A DNA stretch of 27,140 nucleotides from an uncultured Collinsella sp. (lineage in GTDB: Bacteria > Actinomycetota > Coriobacteriia > Coriobacteriales > Coriobacteriaceae). The stretch covers positions 1-27,140 of the forward strand of contig CAMQJB010000027.1 of NCBI GenBank assembly GCA_947002045.1, in the 5' to 3' direction. This document shows positions 7,351 to 15,782 of this stretch, one piece after another; position 1 is the first letter of the stretch; each line of letters opens with the position of its first letter. The notes below the pieces were generated by a model. The model was not told the DNA's origin, did not search any database, and was given only the letters and a program-made list of their open reading frames with translations. The position numbers and the translations under genes were made by a program.

Positions 7351-10065
7351 CTACTCGGTACGGGCAACCTGGTCGATGCGGTAACCCTCGATCTGATCGC
7401 CGGGCTTGATGTCCTGGAAGTTCTCCAGGCCAATGCCGCCCTCGGAACCGCTCTTGAGGCTCTTGGCCTCGTCCTTGTAGTGGCGCATCGAGGCAATCTT
7501 GCCGTTGAAGACCACAATGCCGTCACGCACCAGGCGCACGGAATCGGTCGCGGCGATCTCGCCCTCCTCGACGCGGACACCGGCGGCGATGCCGACTTTG
7601 GGCACCTTGAAGGTGTCCAGGACGGTCGCGGTACCCGTGGAGACCTCGACCTCGGTGGGCTTGAGCATGCCGATGCGGGCAGCGTCGAGCTCCTCGAGGC
7701 ACTTGTAGATAACGTCGTAGCAACGAATCTCGACGCCCTCGCGCTCGGCGGCGGAGCGGGCCTTGCCGTCGGGACGCACGCCAAAGCCGATGATGATGGC
7801 GTTGGAGGCGTCGGCAAGAACGACGTCGGTCTCGTTGATGGCACCGACGGCGGAGTGGATCGTGTTGATGCGGACCTCGGACTGATCCATCTTGTCGAGC
7901 GAGTCCTGAAGGGCCTCGATGGAACCCTGGACGTCGGCCTTGATGATCAGGTTGAGCTCCTTGACCTCGGCGTCGGCGATGGTCTCGAAGAGGTTCTCGA
8001 GCGTGACGTGCTTCACGCGGCTCTGCTCCTCGATACGGGCCTTGAGCGAGCGCTCATCGGCCAAGGCGCGAGCCTCGCGCTCGTCCTCGAACACGCGGAA
8101 CTCGTCGCCGGCGTTGGGCACGGACTGCAGGCCCAGGATCTCGACAGCGTCGGAGGGGCCGGCCTCGGTGACGGCGTTGCCCTTGGGATCGAGCATGGCG
8201 CGGACGCGGCCGTAGGTAAGGCCGGCGACCAGCGTATCGCCCACGTGCAGGGTACCGCGGGTCACCAGCACGGTAGCGACCGAACCGCGGCCCTTGTCGA
8301 GCTTAGCCTCGAGGACGTTACCGGAGGCAAAGGTGTCGGGGTTGGCCTTGAGCTCGAGCACGTCGGCCTGGAGCAGCACGGTCTCGAGCAGGTCGTCGAT
8401 ACCGATCTTCTGCTTGGCCGAGATGTTGACGAACATGTTCTGTCCGCCCCACTCCTCGGGGATGATGCCGTACTCGGTGAGCTCCTGGCGCACGCGGTCG
8501 GGGTTAGCGCCCGGCTTATCGATCTTGTTGACGGCGACGACGATGGGTACGCCGGCGGCCTTGGCGTGGTTGATCGACTCGATGGTCTGAGGCATGACGC
8601 CGTCGTCGGCAGCCACGATCAGGATGACGATGTCGGTCACCTTGGCGCCGCGGGCACGCATGGCCGTAAAGGTGGCGTGGCCCGGGGTATCGATGAAGGT
8701 GATCTTGCGGTCGTTGATCATGACCTGCGAAGCGCCGATGGCCTGGGTAATGCCGCCCGCCTCGCCGGCAGCGACACCGGTGTGACGGATGGCGTCGAGC
8801 AAGCTCGTCTTGCCGTGGTCGACGTGACCCATGACGGTGACGACCGGGGCGCGGGGCTTAAGGTCGGCGGGATCGTCGTAGAACGAGAAGGTGTTCTCCT
8901 CCTCGGGGGTGATGATTTTGATCTGACGGCCCAGGTCGTCGGCAACGAGCTCGACGAGGTCGTCGGACATGGACTGCGTCATCGTGAGCGGCGTGCCCAG
9001 CAGGAACAGGCGCTTGATGATGTCGTTGGCCGGAACGTCGAGCGCCTCGGCAAGCTCCTGGACGGTAACGCCCTGGGAGACCTTGATGGCGTCGAGTTCC
9101 TCGGGGTTCACGCCCTGGGCCAGCGCCTCCTCAATCTTGCGCTCCTCCTGAGCCTTAGCAGCCTCACGCTCGCGCTTCTCCTTGCGCTTCTTGCGGCGAC
9201 CGGTGGACTCGCGAGAGGCCTCCTCGACGGCGGCGCGGGCCTCCTCGAGCACCTTCTCGCGGCTGTACTCCTCGGCCTCACGCGCCATGCGGCTGTAGTG
9301 GTCCTCATCGTTGCCGTGACCGCCCTTGCGCTTCTTGCCCTTGCCCTGCTTATCGGGGTTGGGGAAGTCCATGCCGGCAGCGACGTTGTTGCTGGCGTTG
9401 GTGCGATGGCTGTGCGGACGGCTCTCGGAGGCGTGGCGATCGGAGTTGTTGTCGGAGGCGTTGCGATCGTTACGACGGCCACCGCGACGGTCGTTGTTGC
9501 CGCCACGACGGTTACCGCGCTCGGAGGCGCGCTCGGCCTTGGCCTTCTCCTCGGCGTCCTTCTTCTCCTTGAGCACGGTCTCCTGTGCGGCGATCTGGTC
9601 GAGCAGCGAACGGAAGCGCGAACCGGAGTCGGAAGCGGGGACGGCGCGACGCTGGGCCTCGCGGGCAGCCTCCTCCTTCTCGCGGGCAAGGCGCTCCTGC
9701 TCGGCCTTCTTCTTGGCCTCGGCCTCGGCACGGGCGGCCTCCTCGGCAGCCTGGGCGGCGGCGAACTGGCGGCGCTCCTCCTCGCGTGCCTTCTCGGCGG
9801 CGATGCGCTCGCGCTCGGCCTCGGCAGCGCGCGCTGCCTCCTCGGCGGCGGCTGCCTCCTCCTCGGCCTGCTTGGCGGCCTCGACTTCTTGGGCGCGGGC
9901 CTCGATCACCGGGGCGAGCTGCTTGCGGACCATGGCGACGTAAGCGTCCTCCAGGGCGGAGGAAGCGGACTTAGCGGGAATCTTCATTTCGGCGAGATGA
10001 CCCATCAGTTCCTTGGAGGTCATGCCGAACTCTTTGGCCAGGGTGGACACACGGACTTTTGCCAT
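7351..10065 (-). CDS. infB: translation initiation factor IF-2
   Basis: IF-2 is the GTPase that brings initiator tRNA to the 30S subunit and promotes subunit joining. The protein (904 aa) begins with the IF2_N fold (KVRVSTLAKEFGMTSKELM). A long charged Ala/Glu/Arg-rich coiled region and a Gly/Arg/Asn/His-rich stretch fill residues of about 50-330. A second IF2_N segment then precedes the G domain, with GHVDHGKTS (about 412-420), DTPGHATF (about 458) and NKID (about 512). Domains II, III and IV follow in the normal order. A small perfect hairpin and an AGGTGA ribosome binding site lie just upstream. No ylxR or ylxQ gene separates it from nusA. Confidence 0.97.
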   Translation of the reverse strand: MAKVRVSTLAKEFGMTSKELMGHLAEMKIPAKSASSALEDAYVAMVRKQLAPVIEARAQEVEAAKQAEEEAAAAEEAARAAEAERERIAAEKAREEERRQFAAAQAAEEAARAEAEAKKKAEQERLAREKEEAAREAQRRAVPASDSGSRFRSLLDQIAAQETVLKEKKDAEEKAKAERASERGNRRGGNNDRRGGRRNDRNASDNNSDRHASESRPHSHRTNASNNVAAGMDFPNPDKQGKGKKRKGGHGNDEDHYSRMAREAEEYSREKVLEEARAAVEEASRESTGRRKKRKEKREREAAKAQEERKIEEALAQGVNPEELDAIKVSQGVTVQELAEALDVPANDIIKRLFLLGTPLTMTQSMSDDLVELVADDLGRQIKIITPEEENTFSFYDDPADLKPRAPVVTVMGHVDHGKTSLLDAIRHTGVAAGEAGGITQAIGASQVMINDRKITFIDTPGHATFTAMRARGAKVTDIVILIVAADDGVMPQTIESINHAKAAGVPIVVAVNKIDKPGANPDRVRQELTEYGIIPEEWGGQNMFVNISAKQKIGIDDLLETVLLQADVLELKANPDTFASGNVLEAKLDKGRGSVATVLVTRGTLHVGDTLVAGLTYGRVRAMLDPKGNAVTEAGPSDAVEILGLQSVPNAGDEFRVFEDEREARALADERSLKARIEEQSRVKHVTLENLFETIADAEVKELNLIIKADVQGSIEALQDSLDKMDQSEVRINTIHSAVGAINETDVVLADASNAIIIGFGVRPDGKARSAAEREGVEIRCYDVIYKCLEELDAARIGMLKPTEVEVSTGTATVLDTFKVPKVGIAAGVRVEEGEIAATDSVRLVRDGIVVFNGKIASMRHYKDEAKSLKSGSEGGIGLENFQDIKPGDQIEGYRIDQVARTE

Positions 10066-10086
10066 ATGACTTCACCTACCCTTTCT

Positions 10087-10101
10087 GGCACCTTGGGTGC
10101 C
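10087..10101 (-). other. small hairpin in the nusA-infB gap
   Basis: A perfect 6-bp stem with a 3-nt loop (GGCACC, CAA, GGTGCC on the minus strand) sits about 10 bp before the infB ribosome binding site. It has no T-tract, so it is more likely an mRNA processing or translation-tuning element than a terminator. Confidence 0.4.
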
Positions 10102-10156
10102 TAGAGACTGAACGAGCGTGGGAGATGCACCGGGACCTGCCCGGCGCGACCGCGCG

Positions 10157-11404
10157 CTAGATCAGGTCCTCCGCATCATCGAAGGCGTCGGTGTCGTGGA
10201 CACCGCAGAAACGGGAGCCGGGACGGGCCTGGTTACGGCACTGGATGCCGTCCTCGGACACGTACTCGCAGCGACGGACGTCGTCGTCCTCCTCGTCACC
10301 GATCAGGTCGGCGGCGGGCTCCTCGTGAACGGGAACGTTCTTGAGGATGTCGGCGGCAAGGGTCTCGGACTTGATGTCGATGTGCCAGCCGGTCAGGCGA
10401 GCGGCGAGGCGGGCGTTCTGGCCCTCCTTGCCGATGGCGAGCGAAAGCTGGTCGTCGGGCACGATGACGCCGGCATAGGCCTTCTCCTCGTCGATGAGGA
10501 CGCGGGTGACCTTGGCGGGCGACAGGGCGTTGGCGACGTAGACGGCCGGATCGGCATCCCACAGGATGACATCGACGCGCTCGCCGCGGAGCTCGCCCAC
10601 GACAGCGCGGACACGGCTGCCCTTGGGGCCGACGCAGGCGCCCACGGGATCCAGGCGGTCGTCGAGCGAGTGGACGGCGACCTTGGAGCGCTGGCCGGGC
10701 TCGCGGGCGATCGACTTGATCTGGACGGTGCCCTCATAGATCTCGGGCACCTCCTGCTCAAACAGACGACGCATGAGCTCGGGATGGGTGCGGGAGATGA
10801 CGATCGGCGGACGGCTGTGCTCGCCGCGAACCGGCTGCAGGTTGGAGTTGGGGTCGCGGACGTCGATGATCACGGCCTTGATGTGCTGGTTGTGCAGATA
10901 GCGCTCGCCCATCGGACGCTCGTTGCGCTCGTTCTCGTAACGGCGCTGGTCAAAATGCGGCAGCTCGGCCTCGACGCCATCGCGGATCTTGACGATCGTG
11001 AAGTCGGGCGTGGACTGCAGCACGGTACCGCTGATGAGGTCACCGATACGACCGGAGAACTCCTCGTAGATCTGCTCGCGGGCGGAGTTACGCACGATGG
11101 CGTTGATCTCGGCCTTGGCGTGCTGAGCGGCGATGCGGCTCGTGTTCTTGGGGGTGACGTCGATCTCCTCGAACTCGGTGAAGTTGCCCTCCTCGTCCAT
11201 GGAATCGTCGATCGGCTCCAGACGGTAAACGTAGATCTTGCCGGTGGTGCGGTCGATGGTCACCTTGGCGCCCCACTCAAGATGCAAGATCTCGGCATAG
11301 CTCTTGGCGAGCGACTGCTCCAGGCGGTCGATCAGGTAGAGCTGGTCGATGTGCCTCTCCTGGCAAAGCTCCATCAGGGCGGACATCATGTCGGATGCTG
11401 CCAT
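10157..11404 (-). CDS. nusA: transcription termination/antitermination factor NusA with Cys/His tail
   Basis: NusA binds RNA polymerase and modulates pausing, termination and antitermination. The N-terminal RNAP-binding domain (about 1-125) is followed by an S1 domain (about 130-200), KH1 (GPKGSRVRAVVGELRGERVD) and KH2 (IGKEGQNARLAARLTGW). After KH2 the protein does not have the acidic repeats of enterobacterial NusA. It ends with an acidic linker and a compact motif C379-x9-C389-x10-C400-x2-H403, which resembles the short zinc-binding tails found on various actinobacterial and phage proteins. The start is 1 bp after the rimP stop, with GGAAGGAAA upstream. The tail is described under findings. 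Confidence 0.96.
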   Translation of the reverse strand: MAASDMMSALMELCQERHIDQLYLIDRLEQSLAKSYAEILHLEWGAKVTIDRTTGKIYVYRLEPIDDSMDEEGNFTEFEEIDVTPKNTSRIAAQHAKAEINAIVRNSAREQIYEEFSGRIGDLISGTVLQSTPDFTIVKIRDGVEAELPHFDQRRYENERNERPMGERYLHNQHIKAVIIDVRDPNSNLQPVRGEHSRPPIVISRTHPELMRRLFEQEVPEIYEGTVQIKSIAREPGQRSKVAVHSLDDRLDPVGACVGPKGSRVRAVVGELRGERVDVILWDADPAVYVANALSPAKVTRVLIDEEKAYAGVIVPDDQLSLAIGKEGQNARLAARLTGWHIDIKSETLAADILKNVPVHEEPAADLIGDEEDDDVRRCEYVSEDGIQCRNQARPGSRFCGVHDTDAFDDAEDLI

Positions 11405-11405
11405 G

Positions 11406-11900
11406 TTAGTTTCCTTCCTTCGCGGGCTTGAAGTCGTAGGTGGGCTTCAACTTGCACTTTTTAACATCAGAGAAATCGAGGGTGACGGACTCGCCGTCCT
11501 CGAGCTCGAGGGTCACGTTCGTCTCGGTCGCGGCGACAATCTTGCCGGAGTACTTGCGACGGCCCTCGGTGGCGGTGGAGGTGAGCTCGCAGTCCTCGCC
11601 CACAAAGCGGGCAAAGTCGCGCGGACGGCGCAGCGGGCGCGCCATACCCGGGCTCGACACCTCGAGCGTGTAGCTCGAAGAAATGGGGTCGAGCTCCTCG
11701 ATCACGTCGCCGACCCACTTGGTATTGGCCGTGACGTCGTTGAGCGACAGGCTCTGACCCTCGGCACCCTCGATACGCACACGCACGCAGGGGGCCTTGG
11801 TGGCGCCCACGAGCTCAACGTCGACAATATCGACATCGTGCTGGGGAGCGACGGCCTCGAGCGCGTCGATGATCGCCTGCTCGGTCTTGGTCTTGACCAT
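11406..11900 (-). CDS. rimP: ribosome maturation factor RimP
   Basis: RimP takes part in 30S subunit maturation. The N-terminal half has the family pattern VDIVDVELVGATKAPCVRVRI and the signature YTLEVSSPGMARPLRRPRDF; the C-terminal half is an Sm-like beta barrel with GKIVAATETNVTLELEDGE. The frame stays open upstream to 12227, but that extension runs through the terminator and promoter. The ATG at 11900 has a strong GGAGGTG at the right distance, giving 164 aa, a normal size. It is the first gene of the cluster and lies 1 bp before nusA. Confidence 0.95.
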   Translation of the reverse strand: MVKTKTEQAIIDALEAVAPQHDVDIVDVELVGATKAPCVRVRIEGAEGQSLSLNDVTANTKWVGDVIEELDPISSSYTLEVSSPGMARPLRRPRDFARFVGEDCELTSTATEGRRKYSGKIVAATETNVTLELEDGESVTLDFSDVKKCKLKPTYDFKPAKEGN

Positions 11901-11920
11901 TGCGGCACCTCCATCCATAC

Positions 11921-11951
11921 AAAAAAGAAGCGGGGCCGAAACCCCACTTCT
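11921..11951 (-). terminator. intrinsic terminator in the rimP leader (possible attenuator)
   Basis: On the minus strand a 10-bp stem (11942-11951 with 11926-11935, one T:G pair) with a 6-nt loop is followed by six T residues at 11921-11926. It lies between the promoter at 11979-12007 and the rimP ATG at 11900. Transcription of the operon must therefore read through it. Confidence 0.85.
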
Positions 11952-11978
11952 TTCAATTACAACTTCATTTGCAAGCAA

Positions 11979-12007
11979 ACTATACCAATACCTGCGAAAA
12001 CGTGCAA
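11979..12007 (-). promoter_or_regulatory. sigma-70-type promoter of the rimP-nusA-infB operon
   Basis: On the minus strand TTGCAC (12002-12007) and TATAGT (11979-11984) are spaced by 17 bp. The predicted start would give a leader of about 70 nt before rimP, containing only the terminator hairpin and the ribosome binding site. Confidence 0.75.
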
Positions 12008-12269
12008 GCGTCAAAGAAATTCGCAGGTCAGCGCGCCCACAGCTTCTCCACAAGAATAGGACAATTAGGCGAGGACGCCTGTGCGGTGCTCCCCAAAAGC
12101 CCCAAAACGGGCCATGCGTCCCAGCGCGCCGACCGAATCGGGCCCTATGGGCATTCCGTCCCTGGGCACACATCGGCCAGACTAGAGCTGAGAGGCATTC
12201 TGTAGCGAGAAAGCCTGCCGCACGCATTGACCGTACAGCCGCCCAGCATCTCTACGGCAAGGAGGATCC
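11985..12269. other. intergenic region between rimP promoter and lipoprotein gene
   Basis: The region between the divergent rimP and lipoprotein genes holds the rimP -35 box and, on the plus strand, the AAGGAGG ribosome binding site of the lipoprotein gene. I see no tRNA gene here, although an initiator tRNA precedes rimP in some bacteria. I see no clear promoter for the lipoprotein gene and no convincing small gene. Confidence 0.5.
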
Positions 12270-12842
12270 ATGGAACGCCTAAGCACCCTCTGCACGATCG
12301 CGCTCGCTATTGCAGCCTGCTCGTTCGCTTTGGCGGGCTGCAGCAACATCGATGGCAACACCGGACCATGTGAGCCGGATCTCGGCAGCACCAAAGCCAT
12401 CGAGAAAACGACGCCATCGGAGCGTTTCGACAAAATAGACGAAGATATAGTCGACCCCCAGGGCTTAGGTCCCGACCCTCAAGAACAGTTCCCCATCGAC
12501 CTTGAGGCAGACGAGAACGTCCATGTTACCTGCGTGGGCAAGGACACGGATGGCTACGGCGACGCCGTGTTGGTCTTTGCGGTGACAAACAACGCCGATG
12601 TCGACATGATGTTTGGCGATGTTGATGCTTATGCCTACGTCAACGGTGTCGTCCGCGACGTGAGGATGCGCCAGCCCGTCGCCGCAGGCGAAGAAGCGAC
12701 CGCAATGCTCACCTTTGTAGGCACCTTCGACGATCCGGACTTTGACGTGAACAGCGACCTCAACGACATCTACCTCAATATCTGGATGTTCGAGGAGCAG
12801 ACGGGCAATGTCTACTTTAGGGACCTGGTACACATTCCGTAG
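12270..12842 (+). CDS. secreted lipoprotein of unknown function
   Basis: A type II signal peptide is clear: a hydrophobic stretch from about residue 5 ends in the lipobox LAGC, with the lipidated cysteine at C24. The mature part begins with a flexible, Asp/Pro-rich segment. A beta-rich domain of about 110 aa follows (VHVTCVGKDTDGYGDAVLVF onward), resembling the immunoglobulin-like DUF4352/DUF5067 domains of Gram-positive lipoproteins; this assignment is a resemblance only. It probably sits on the outer face of the membrane. AAGGAGG before the ATG sets the start. It is one of only two plus-strand protein genes in the window and converges on leuS. Confidence 0.85.
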   Translation: MERLSTLCTIALAIAACSFALAGCSNIDGNTGPCEPDLGSTKAIEKTTPSERFDKIDEDIVDPQGLGPDPQEQFPIDLEADENVHVTCVGKDTDGYGDAVLVFAVTNNADVDMMFGDVDAYAYVNGVVRDVRMRQPVAAGEEATAMLTFVGTFDDPDFDVNSDLNDIYLNIWMFEEQTGNVYFRDLVHIP

Positions 12843-12885
12843 AGGGTGGCGCTAAGCGCCAGCCAAACGGGGCACACAGTGCAAA

Positions 12886-12917
12886 ACGAGGGACGACCCA
12901 ACCGGATCGCCCCTCGT
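12886..12917. terminator. bidirectional terminator between lipoprotein gene and leuS
   Basis: Two arms, 12886-12896 and 12907-12917, pair over 10 of 11 positions around a 10-nt loop. The hairpin is followed by CTTTT on the plus strand and by TTTTGC on the minus strand, so it can serve both converging genes. Confidence 0.75.
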
Positions 12918-12946
12918 CTTTTATGCGTCAGTTATGCTCGCAGTGC

Positions 12947-15523
12947 TTACTTGACCACCAGGTTGACCAGCTTGCCGGGCACGCAGATGGCCTTGACGAC
13001 CGTCTTGCCCTCGAGCCACTTGGCAACGGCCTCCTCGGCGGCAGCTTGCATCTCCTCGTTGGAGGCATCGCGGGCAACGTCGATGCGGCCGCGAACCTTA
13101 CCGAGCACCTGAACGACGATCTGCACCGTGTCCTCGATGGACTCGGCCAGGTCAAACTCGGGCCAGGCGGCGGTATAGGCGTTGCCCTCGCATCCGAGCG
13201 CCTCGTGCCACAGCTCGTCGGCCCAGAACGGGCAGATGGGCGCCAGGACGCTCACAATGTCCTTGGCCACGCCGTAGCACAGGGCCTTGTCGCGGTCAGC
13301 GCCCTCGGTGGCGTTGAGGTAGGCGCTTGCCGCGTTGACGAGCTCCATGACGGCAGAGATCGCGGTGTTGAACTGGCCGCGATCGAAGTCCTCGGTGCAC
13401 TTGGCGATGGTGCGGTGACGCTCGCGATAGAGCTTCATCGCGGTCTCGTCGAGCACGGACTTGTCGAAGGCAACGTTGGCGTCACCCGACTGGACGAGCT
13501 GCCACACGATACGCCAGGCGCGCTTGATAAAGCGGTTGGCGCCCTCGACGGCCTTGGGATCCCAGTCGAAGTCCTTCTCGGGCGGGGCGATAAACAGGAT
13601 CGCCAGACGCATGGTGTCGGCGCCGTAGGGCTCGATAACCGAGCTCGGGGGCACGACGTTGCCCTTGGACTTGGACATGGTGTCGCCGTTCTCGTCCTTG
13701 ACCATGCCCTGGCACAGCAGGTTGGTGAAGGGCTCGTCCACGCTCAGCAGACCCAGGTCGCGCAGCGCCTTGGTAAAGAAGCGGCTGTAGAGCAGGTGCA
13801 AAATGGCGTGCTCGATGCCGCCGATGTAGTTATCGACGGGCATCCAACGGTCTGCCGCCTCGCGGGAGAAGGGCAGCTCGGTGTTGTGCGGGTCGGTATA
13901 GCGCAGGTAATACCAGCTGGAGCAGGTGAAGGTGTCCATGGTATCGGTCTCGCGCTTGGCCGGGCGACCGCAGACCGGGCAAGTGGTCTCGTAGAAGTCC
14001 TTGCACTCGGCGAGGGTCTCGCCAGCGCCCAAGTCCAGGTTCTCCGGCAGCGTCACCGGCAGCTGATCCTCGGGCACGGGAACGATGCCGCAGTGCTCAC
14101 AGTGGATGGCCGGAATGGGGTTGCCCCAATAGCGCTGACGGCTGATGAGCCAGTCGCGCAGGCGGAACTCGACCTTGCGACGGCCGCAGCCCATGGCCTC
14201 GAGGTCGGCCACGATGGCAGCCTCGCCCTCGGAGTGCTTACCGCCGCGCATGCCGGTGTACTTGCCGGACTGGACCAGCGTACCCTCGGCAGCGTGGGCG
14301 CAATCCCAGTCGACGGTCTCGTCATGGAAGGTATCGATGGTCTCGCCGTTGGCCTCGACGGCAGCGCGATCGTCATCGTCCAGGATAATCGGCACGATCG
14401 GCAGGTCGTACTTGCGGGCAAACTCAAAGTCGCGCTGGTCGCCACAGGGAACGGCCATGACGGCGCCGGTGCCGTAGTCGGCCACGACATAATCGGCAAC
14501 CCACACGGGGACCTTCTCGCCGTTCACGGGGTTCACCACGTAGCGGCCGGTAAAGGCACCGTGCTTCTCGAGAGTGCCCTGGGCACGCTCGACGGCAGAG
14601 ATATGCTTGGAGTCCTCGACGATCTTGGTCACGGCCTCCTCGTACTCCGTGCCCTCGACGAGCTCGTGCAGGCGCGCGTACTCGGGAGCCAGGACAAAGA
14701 AGGAGACACCGAAGAGCGTGTCGGCTCGCGTGGTAAAGACGGTGATCTTGCCCTCGTCGCCCTCGATGGGCTCGCCATCCTGGTCGCACAGGGTAAAGTC
14801 GACCTCGGCGCCCTCGGAGCGGCCAATCCAGTTGGCCTGCATCTGCTTGACGCGCTCAGGCCAGCCGGGGAGCTTCTCCAGGTCGTCGAGCAGCTCCTGG
14901 GAGTACTCGGTAATCTTGAAGTACCACTGCTCAAGATCGCGCTTCTCGGGCTCGGTGCCGCAGCGCCAGCACTTGCCCTCGGTGACCTGCTCGTTGGCCA
15001 GAACGGTCTTGCAGTTGGGGCACCAGTTGACCGGGTTCTTCTTGCGGTAGACCAGGCCCTTTTCCCACAGCTTCTCAAAGATCCACTGACCCCAGCGGTA
15101 GTAGTCGGGGCTGCAGGTCTTGACCATGCGATCCAGATCGTAGGAGAAGCCCATGCGCTTCATCGTGGCGAGCGCCTGGTCCATATTCTTATACGTCCAG
15201 GCGGCAGCCTGCGTATTGTGCTTGATGGCGGCGTTCTCGGCAGGCAGACCAAAGGCGTCAAAGCCGATGGGATGCAGCACGTCGTAGCCGCGCATGCGGG
15301 CCTGACGGGCCATGGCATCGCCAATGGTATAGTTGCGAGCGTGGCCCATGTGCAGGTCGCCCGACGGATACGGGAACATCTCGAGCACATACTTCTTGGG
15401 CTTACTGTCGTCGGTGTCGACGGCAAAGAGGTTGGAGTCCTCCCAGGCCTTCATCCACTTGGACTCAATGGCCTGCGCGTCGTAGGCAGGGATCTCGTCC
15501 TTATGATCTGTGCAATCGCACAT
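12947..15523 (-). CDS. leuS: leucyl-tRNA synthetase
   Basis: LeuRS charges tRNA-Leu with leucine. This 858-aa class I enzyme has the HIGH-type motif as HMGH (in YPSGDLHMGHARNYTIGD) and the KMSKS-type motif as TMSKSKGN, as in other bacterial LeuRS. A zinc-ribbon-like pair of motifs (WCPNCKTV and CWRCGT) and the CP1 editing domain lie between them. The C-terminal anticodon-binding region ends in the usual beta-rich module. AAAGGAGC before ATG sets the start. The upstream gap to guaB holds an unusual long hairpin described separately. Confidence 0.97.
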   Translation of the reverse strand: MCDCTDHKDEIPAYDAQAIESKWMKAWEDSNLFAVDTDDSKPKKYVLEMFPYPSGDLHMGHARNYTIGDAMARQARMRGYDVLHPIGFDAFGLPAENAAIKHNTQAAAWTYKNMDQALATMKRMGFSYDLDRMVKTCSPDYYRWGQWIFEKLWEKGLVYRKKNPVNWCPNCKTVLANEQVTEGKCWRCGTEPEKRDLEQWYFKITEYSQELLDDLEKLPGWPERVKQMQANWIGRSEGAEVDFTLCDQDGEPIEGDEGKITVFTTRADTLFGVSFFVLAPEYARLHELVEGTEYEEAVTKIVEDSKHISAVERAQGTLEKHGAFTGRYVVNPVNGEKVPVWVADYVVADYGTGAVMAVPCGDQRDFEFARKYDLPIVPIILDDDDRAAVEANGETIDTFHDETVDWDCAHAAEGTLVQSGKYTGMRGGKHSEGEAAIVADLEAMGCGRRKVEFRLRDWLISRQRYWGNPIPAIHCEHCGIVPVPEDQLPVTLPENLDLGAGETLAECKDFYETTCPVCGRPAKRETDTMDTFTCSSWYYLRYTDPHNTELPFSREAADRWMPVDNYIGGIEHAILHLLYSRFFTKALRDLGLLSVDEPFTNLLCQGMVKDENGDTMSKSKGNVVPPSSVIEPYGADTMRLAILFIAPPEKDFDWDPKAVEGANRFIKRAWRIVWQLVQSGDANVAFDKSVLDETAMKLYRERHRTIAKCTEDFDRGQFNTAISAVMELVNAASAYLNATEGADRDKALCYGVAKDIVSVLAPICPFWADELWHEALGCEGNAYTAAWPEFDLAESIEDTVQIVVQVLGKVRGRIDVARDASNEEMQAAAEEAVAKWLEGKTVVKAICVPGKLVNLVVK

Positions 15524-15538
15524 ATCAGCTCCTTTAAT

Positions 15539-15669
15539 CTTAGCTGGGGTCGGGCGGCTTAGCTTTATTCGCTACTGCGGACAGTCCTGCGCAAGACGAA
15601 GAGCACATTTAGTGCTCTTCTTTGCGTGCGGAACTTGTAGCGAACAAAGCTAAGCCGCCCGACCCTAAG
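15539..15669 (-). repeat. 131-bp inverted-repeat element / long hairpin in the leuS leader
   Basis: Arms 15547-15575 and 15637-15665 pair over 29 bp with one exception. That position is a G:U pair if transcribed with leuS and an A:C mismatch on the other strand. Extra pairing (15539-15543 with 15665-15669) extends the stem past a 3-base bulge. The loop holds a second hairpin built on GAAGAGCAC/GTGCTCTTC. It ends about 10 bp before the leuS ribosome binding site. It may be a leader RNA structure or an inserted miniature repeat element. Confidence 0.85.
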
Positions 15670-15699
15670 GTTGACTCGACTGATAATAGCAAATACGAC

Positions 15700-15734
15700 A
15701 AGCGAGATGCCTGCGACTTGCGGGCATCTCGCTT
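15700..15734 (-). terminator. hairpin terminator after guaB
   Basis: A perfect 12-bp stem (15700-15711 with 15723-15734) with an 11-nt loop lies 49 bp past the guaB stop. The T-tract on the minus strand is poor (TTGTCGTATTT), so termination strength is uncertain. Confidence 0.6.
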
Positions 15735-15782
15735 TATCTAAATAACGTGGTTGATACTCAACCTTTATGTGCAGCTCTTATC

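Noticed and set aside
7480..10104. An 874-aa plus-strand frame opposite infB
   Set aside because: It is the antisense shadow of infB, made open by GC-rich codon use. Its translation is low-complexity Leu/Gly/Val/Ala with no family motif, while the minus strand encodes complete IF-2.
11901..12227. A 109-residue N-terminal extension of RimP
   Set aside because: It runs through the operon promoter and a terminator, has no family similarity, and the ATG at 11900 has a strong ribosome binding site.
12923..15562. An 879-aa plus-strand frame opposite leuS
   Set aside because: It is an antisense shadow of leuS with Gly/Leu/Val/His-rich composition and no recognisable domain.
15539..15669. A T-box leader for leuS
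   Set aside because: No T-box consensus, no specifier-loop arrangement and no terminator/antiterminator pair is visible on the leuS strand.
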